Source: Rhabdornis inornatus (taxonomy: Eukaryota; Chordata; Aves; Passeriformes; Rhabdornithidae). Taken from it: 64,000 bases of DNA. The translations under genes and the position numbers were made by a program. Below the pieces are notes generated by a model that did no database searches, was not told where the DNA came from, and worked only from the letters and a program-made list of their open reading frames with translations. Shown piece by piece: positions 59,101-64,000 of the stretch. Where the stretch lies: NCBI GenBank assembly GCA_013397075.1, contig VWZS01002574.1, forward strand, positions 2,170,001 through 2,234,000, in the 5' to 3' direction. The stretch's first letter is position 1. Each line of letters opens with the position of its first letter.

Positions 59101-62100
59101 ACAGTAGCTTTTCCCACTTCACAGAATATCCCATTCCTTGCAAGAAAACATGTTTTGCCCCATTTAGGAACCCAGTTTCAGTGAATGCCTTTATTTTTGT
59201 CAACAGTGCTGTTTCCACTCTGCAAAAAGAAGGGTGAGACATCCTAAGGGAGACTTGTTAAATGAGGGAAGACCCCAAATTTGTCTGCTTTCTTCCCTTA
59301 TTTAGGAGAAATGAAATCCAGATGCTTTGAGCTGCCGGGGTGGATTGGGGCACAGCCTGTGTGTGTGCTCAATTCTGGGAGCAATCTCCTGCTTCTCCCC
59401 GGAGAAGCAGCTCCAAGGCAGCTGCTTGTGATGCTTCCCTGAAGTCCTCACTGTGCTTGTGGAGCTGGTGCTTAGCTGTAATGACCAGCAGGAATGTGGT
59501 TTCCTGGGCTCTGCAGGACCCAGGAGTGCAGCTGGAAAAGGCAGGAGTGAGGGCGCTGCACCGAGGTGATGCTGAGCAGCCACATCATGTGCAGGTTTCC
59601 AGCAGCAGGTTCGTTCTGCCCTCTAGGGTCCAGTTCCATGGAGGGATGCTCACCTCCCTCCCCCCGGAGAGCAGCTCCAGCTTTTCTGCAGGATGGGCTG
59701 GAGAGGAAATTTCAGCTTTGAGCCACTCCAATAGCTGTCCTCAGGATGCTCCACTGATGAACAGCAGATGGGATTACATGGTGCACCAGTTCTCCCAGTT
59801 CGTCTCTTGTGCCTTGCTGCTGTTTGGTTTAACCACTCCGTTAAAAGTGTATTCATTGGTTTATATTCACTGGCTTCTTCATACTCTGATTTCAGTAAAA
59901 GCTTCAGCTGCATCAGGAAAAGCCCAACTACAAAATAATAGTATTTTAGCATTTACCCTTTAAGAAGAAATCAGGACCTGAAAAGGTTTTTATTTAGTTT
60001 GGAGAACCAGTTCCAAACCCATGCACTGCTTTTGTGCTCAAAAAGGAATTGAGCAGAAAGCTACAAAAATTAAAGATATGCCGGTGTAACAAAACCCTCA
60101 CACCAGTGCTGACCAGTGACAGAGGGAGAAAAAGAAACAGCAAGGATTTCCACTCATTTTTCGTAGTAGAAAGTTGGAGAGAGAAAGTGTGTCAGTGCAT
60201 CTAAAACATTTGTTCAATAAATCATTGGGAAATATGTAATTTATAGGTCTGGTGATGGGGGAGTATCTGGGACTGACTCAACTGAAGCCAAGAAATCTCT
60301 GAAATCCAAAGCGGAAAAAGGAGCTCAGGAACATTTGTTTGTCTTATTTAACAACCATGGTGTAAAGAATAATCTTATCAGCTTTTTAGGTGTGTCCAAA
60401 ACCTCCTCTCTCCATCTCTGACTTGTCTCATGCTAACAGTCTTTTGAGGGCAAGGAGATAAAGAAATTTGCTCATGAGTTTTGTATGAAAAGTCTCATGT
60501 TCCATTATTCACCGAATCCCTTCTTCATGCCAAATAACATAATCCTTTGAAGTGTCCCATGCCCTCTTCCTTCCACTTCAATTTCTGCCTGCCTTTCTCT
60601 TTAACTATTAACTTCCTTATATAAAGAGAGTGACCACCTTGCTGCAAATGGTTTCTCTTTCCAGGAAGACACTTTATGCCCAAAACCACCATTAAGTTAC
60701 TATTGATGGAAACAGAGTTTCATCAGGAAACAGGAAACAGCTGCCAAGAAAGTAATAAGGGTAAATTATACCCCAGAGCAGAGCTGGAGTAGCATTTAAT
60801 GGATCAGAGAGATTTCATTCACTGTTCTGCCACTGAGTTATTGCACAGCTTCTTAAAGGGAAAAGGTTTCTGCCCACCCTGAGCTCAAAGGCAAAATGCT
60901 GGAATCAGGTGTTATCAGGACCAAAAGCTGAGGCTGGCTTTTTTTTCACCTTGGACTGAGAAGTGTCAGCTTTGGGTGTCTTAAATGCAGTGCCCAAAAG
61001 TAGGACTGAGATTTTACATATTGCATCTTCATCTTGCAACACCTGCTTACCCCTCCAGTGAATAAGGAAGAAATGTTCCTTTAATTTTCAAGGAAAGTAG
61101 ATGGTTTAATTAGTCAGCTAACAAGGCAAAAAGATTGGGATTCTGCTTAGGAACAGAGCACAGCAGAGTTTTTGGCAATGAGTTCCTCCTGCAGAACTTC
61201 AGACTGCATATGCAATCCCAAATAACTGGGCTAATTTGGGAAAACCACTTTTACTTAAGTTCTGAAATTTAGTTAGAGCCAGGGGGCTGTGAACTTGCAT
61301 GGGATTATCATTGAGTTACTGATGGTTGTTTTCACAGCTCCCCGGGACCCAGCTCCCAGCATCCTGATGGTCCAAGAGCTAAACAGCACTGAGGGCAAAT
61401 AGTTTGAATAAAATTGATTTCCCTTGAGGACCTTTATCTGTGAGAAGACAGGTAGATGTGTTCCTGTGATAGAAGCTATTCTCCTAAAGGATTTGAAGAG
61501 TTTGTATTAATACATTTATTTTCTAAGTCTCCAATATTTACTTCTGCTGCAGGGAAAGGGCCTTCCTGATTTTTCCAGACTGTGAGGAGGCCAATACCCA
61601 ATGAAAAGCAATGACTCCTCCTGCTGGTCTCCTCTCTTGGCTTGGCAAATGTGTGAGAAAAGGCTGCAGGTCTGCTTGGCAGCTCTGCTCTGGCACAGCA
61701 GGTGCCACGTCTGGCTCCACCAGCATCCCTGTGGGATGCAGCAGGACAGTGTTTGGATGCAGCTCATAATCCTGTGCAGACAGCTGGGGAATGTGCCTCA
61801 GCAAACAGAGAGTTTTCCTGTTTCTCTCACTGGTGTGAAACCTAATGAGATCAAATAGAATGATGCTATTGAAGCCCACTCAATGTGCTGTACCCATTGG
61901 GAAATGCTCACCCCTGGACTTTCTAATAGCTCTGGGGAGGATGGAGCTGCTGAAGGCTCTGAGCCAAGGACTCTGGCACAAGCAGGGGCTGCTGTGCCTG
62001 GGCACACTGCTCATCCTGCCAAGCCTCTGTCACCGCCTTGCCCAAATGACTGGCAGGCTCTCTAACGCCCAGGCCCTGGATCATCCAGATTCTCATGCTA

Positions 62101-62832
62101 CATCATTCTGGAAAAAAATATCAGCATGGAGGAAGGGATTTTACTTTTTCCTTTTCTCTTACAAAATGGAACTGCTGTTTCTTCAGCCAAGATCACTACA
62201 GGAAATACTGTCAGTCAATCCACTTTGCTCCTTGACAGTGCTCCAAAATCCAGATATTTTGATTTAGGGCTGGTAAGCAAAGTAACTCTTGGGTAGCTCC
62301 CTTGCCAGTGCCATTTCTTGGCTCTGAGCCCACCTCAATGACACCAACCTCCATTTTTAGCAGGGTGTTAAGGAGCTGGCACAGGGGGTGAAAATCTTCA
62401 GTAACCATCTTTTATCTGTCAGGATGTGGTTGATGTAGAACCTTAAGAGAGTCAATATTGTTAAAGGACTCTGAAGAGGCAGTGTCCTTGTAACTAAAAG
62501 CATTTGAGATTTATGAGCTTGATTTTATGCTTCAGAAAGAAAAATATATTCTAGCATTGGAAATAAAAATGTGTGGAGGTTTAATGTCAGGAAGTCAAGT
62601 CCCCATTTCTCTTCTCTTCATCAGCCATTAAATACGTCCCCAAAGTACCAAGAAATCCCCAGAAATAAAGAAACAAAGAGAACAGAAGAAGTGCAAAGAA
62701 AAATAAATGTGTATTTCATCTCATGAAGGTTAAATCTCTGGTATTTTTACTGAATGCAAATTTTCCATTCTGATGCTTCGAGGCTTAAATTAATGATTGT
62801 GATTATTTAATTTTCCTCCATTTCCCTTCCAG

Positions 62833-63238
62833 TTGCAACCATCGCTGTTGGTTTTCACACCACACATGAAGAGTTTTGCAGCTGCCACAGTCATTCCTGT
62901 GAAGGTACAAGCTGACCCACGCTCAATGCTTCAGTGTAAAAGTCTGGGCTACGTTGCTTTCCCACGGTGCTCATGTAAAACCATGTATGACTGTGTCTGT
63001 CGGCCTCTAGCCAGTCCCTTAGGAAAAATACAGGTCATTCCCTTGGCACCTGTCCCTATAAAATGTACATTGCACAAAGTCATGGTTGAAATGTACAGAG
63101 GAAATTACACATTCGCCAACAGAAAAAAAAAAATAAAGAAAAACAAAAGAGAGAAAAGAAAATCCGATCCCTATTTTACAAGAGAAAAGTGTGTCTCATT
63201 CCATACATACAAAATGTTTCCAAATTGTACATAAGTAC
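62833..63238. other. Open, exon- or UTR-like segment of unknown identity near the right edge
   Basis: On the plus strand an acceptor-like CATTTCCCTTCCAG is followed by about 400 bases without a stop. The first two thirds are balanced in composition; the end turns into an A-rich, lysine-rich run, which is unlike a real protein. Read on the minus strand it resembles an untranslated region, with words such as TTGTACAATTTGGAAACATT. By synteny it could belong to the KCNQ2 3' UTR. I do not recognise a protein family and do not call it coding. Confidence 0.3.
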
Positions 63239-64000
63239 CAAAGGCATTATGAGAGATTCTTTGGAGATGAAACGAAAGTGCAAGAAAGCCAAGGCAACAG
63301 AGCAAATGAAAGGAAGCAAAGCAGCAGCTGTCTTTGCTTTCTAAAGGACAACCAAACTTCCCGGCTCAGCCGAGCCCCGGAGCTTCCCGCGCTCGTCCCG
63401 CTGGGAAATTCACCTCTCAGCTCTCACTGTCAGGACAAAAACATGAACCATTTCCAGCCCAGGCAAGGCCAAATGAGCCAGATGCTCTTATAAACCATGG
63501 TAGTGTCAAGGTGTCTCAGGGAAGCGGCAACACTCCGGCAATGGATGCACCCTTTGCTCAGTGACCAGTTTAGGGCTGAAGGAGCTCTTACAGCTCAGAA
63601 CTTTGGACCCAGAGATGAATTTCAGGCCAATGCAAAAATTTGATTACTATTTATTCAAGGCATCCAGCAGTATTAAACCAGGAAAATTAGCTCTTCATGC
63701 CTTTGTTTATTCAGATTAAACACTGAAGGGCAAGTTCTACCCAATATAAATCTTGTATCTGTGAAAATACTGGCAAAATTCATTCCTAGAGGATGATTCA
63801 TTTGGTGAGGCTGGTGAAATCTCTGTATAGGGGCTATTTGAGTCTGTGGGCTGACCTGCTTGAAAAATCAGATTTATTGGTTATAATATGGTCCTTTCTT
63901 CCATAACTCTAAGATCAAAGATGGGCTTTTAATGTTTCTTTTCTTAAACATCTCTTACCTTGGGGGTTTTTAAATATAGGCAAAGGTAAGACCCATGGGG
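63239..64000. other. Right-edge segment with CpG cluster and AATAAA words on the minus strand
   Basis: A cluster of about seven CpG lies in roughly 45 bases near 63360-63405, in otherwise CpG-poor DNA. Two AATAAA words on the minus strand lie near 63650 and 63705. No open frame of interest is seen. It may be the 3' UTR or 3' flank of the next gene; the window ends before this can be settled. Confidence 0.3.

Larger units (their letters stand above)
51950..62832. other. Upstream intergenic region, part 4; no gene seen
   Basis: About 10.9 kb holding two weak CR1 remnants (52398-52450 and 53025-53175) and otherwise unassigned sequence. The open frames here, including a 207-codon plus-strand one at 59340-59963, lack any recognisable domain. 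By vertebrate synteny this should lie between CHRNA4 and the 3' end of KCNQ2. Confidence 0.45.

Noticed and set aside
59340..59963. A 207-codon plus-strand open frame
   Set aside because: Composition is random-like, no domain or signal is recognisable, and it opposes another unsupported frame.

Overview
The window is vertebrate nuclear DNA, almost certainly from a bird. Two things show this: several truncated CR1 (chicken repeat 1) LINE 3' ends, recognisable by their family-typical tail words, and a neuronal nicotinic receptor gene whose conceptual protein closely matches what I know of the chicken alpha-4 subunit. I cannot name the species. Coding density is that of an ordinary animal genome. 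I see no operons, prokaryotic genes, CRISPR arrays or intact mobile elements.

The one gene I can support is CHRNA4, the alpha-4 subunit of the neuronal nicotinic acetylcholine receptor, on the minus strand from the start codon at 23049 to the stop at 3246. It has six coding exons: 22989-23049, 21672-21823, 18151-18195, 17951-18060, 8507-9887 and 3246-3371. All have GT-AG borders and compatible phases, and together they give 1875 coding bases (624 residues plus stop). The coding sequence looks intact: signal peptide, Cys-loop, vicinal cysteine pair, four membrane segments, long cytoplasmic loop and short C-terminal tail. A plausible poly(A) signal lies about 450 bases after the stop.

By region: 1-2770 is the downstream flank, with microsatellites, a 12-base minisatellite and a CR1 fragment. 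2775-3245 is the probable 3' UTR. 3246-23049 is the gene, whose introns hold CR1 fragments and simple repeats. 23050-23560 is the presumed 5' UTR and promoter side, with a (CCT)12 tract read on the gene strand. From about 23.6 kb to 62.8 kb I find no convincing exons, only CR1 fragments, AT-rich and purine/pyrimidine-rich tracts and unassigned sequence. The last 1.2 kb (62.8-64.0 kb) differs: a stretch without stops after an acceptor-like sequence, a CpG cluster and poly(A)-signal-like words. In other vertebrates the gene upstream of CHRNA4 is KCNQ2, in the same orientation, so this edge may be the start of its 3' UTR. That is inference; no KCNQ2 coding exon is visible.

I did not find a novel multi-gene system. 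The points most worth checking are the right-edge segment, the (CCT)12 tract upstream of CHRNA4, the lysine/cysteine repeat in the receptor's cytoplasmic loop, and the opposed CR1 ends in intron 2.
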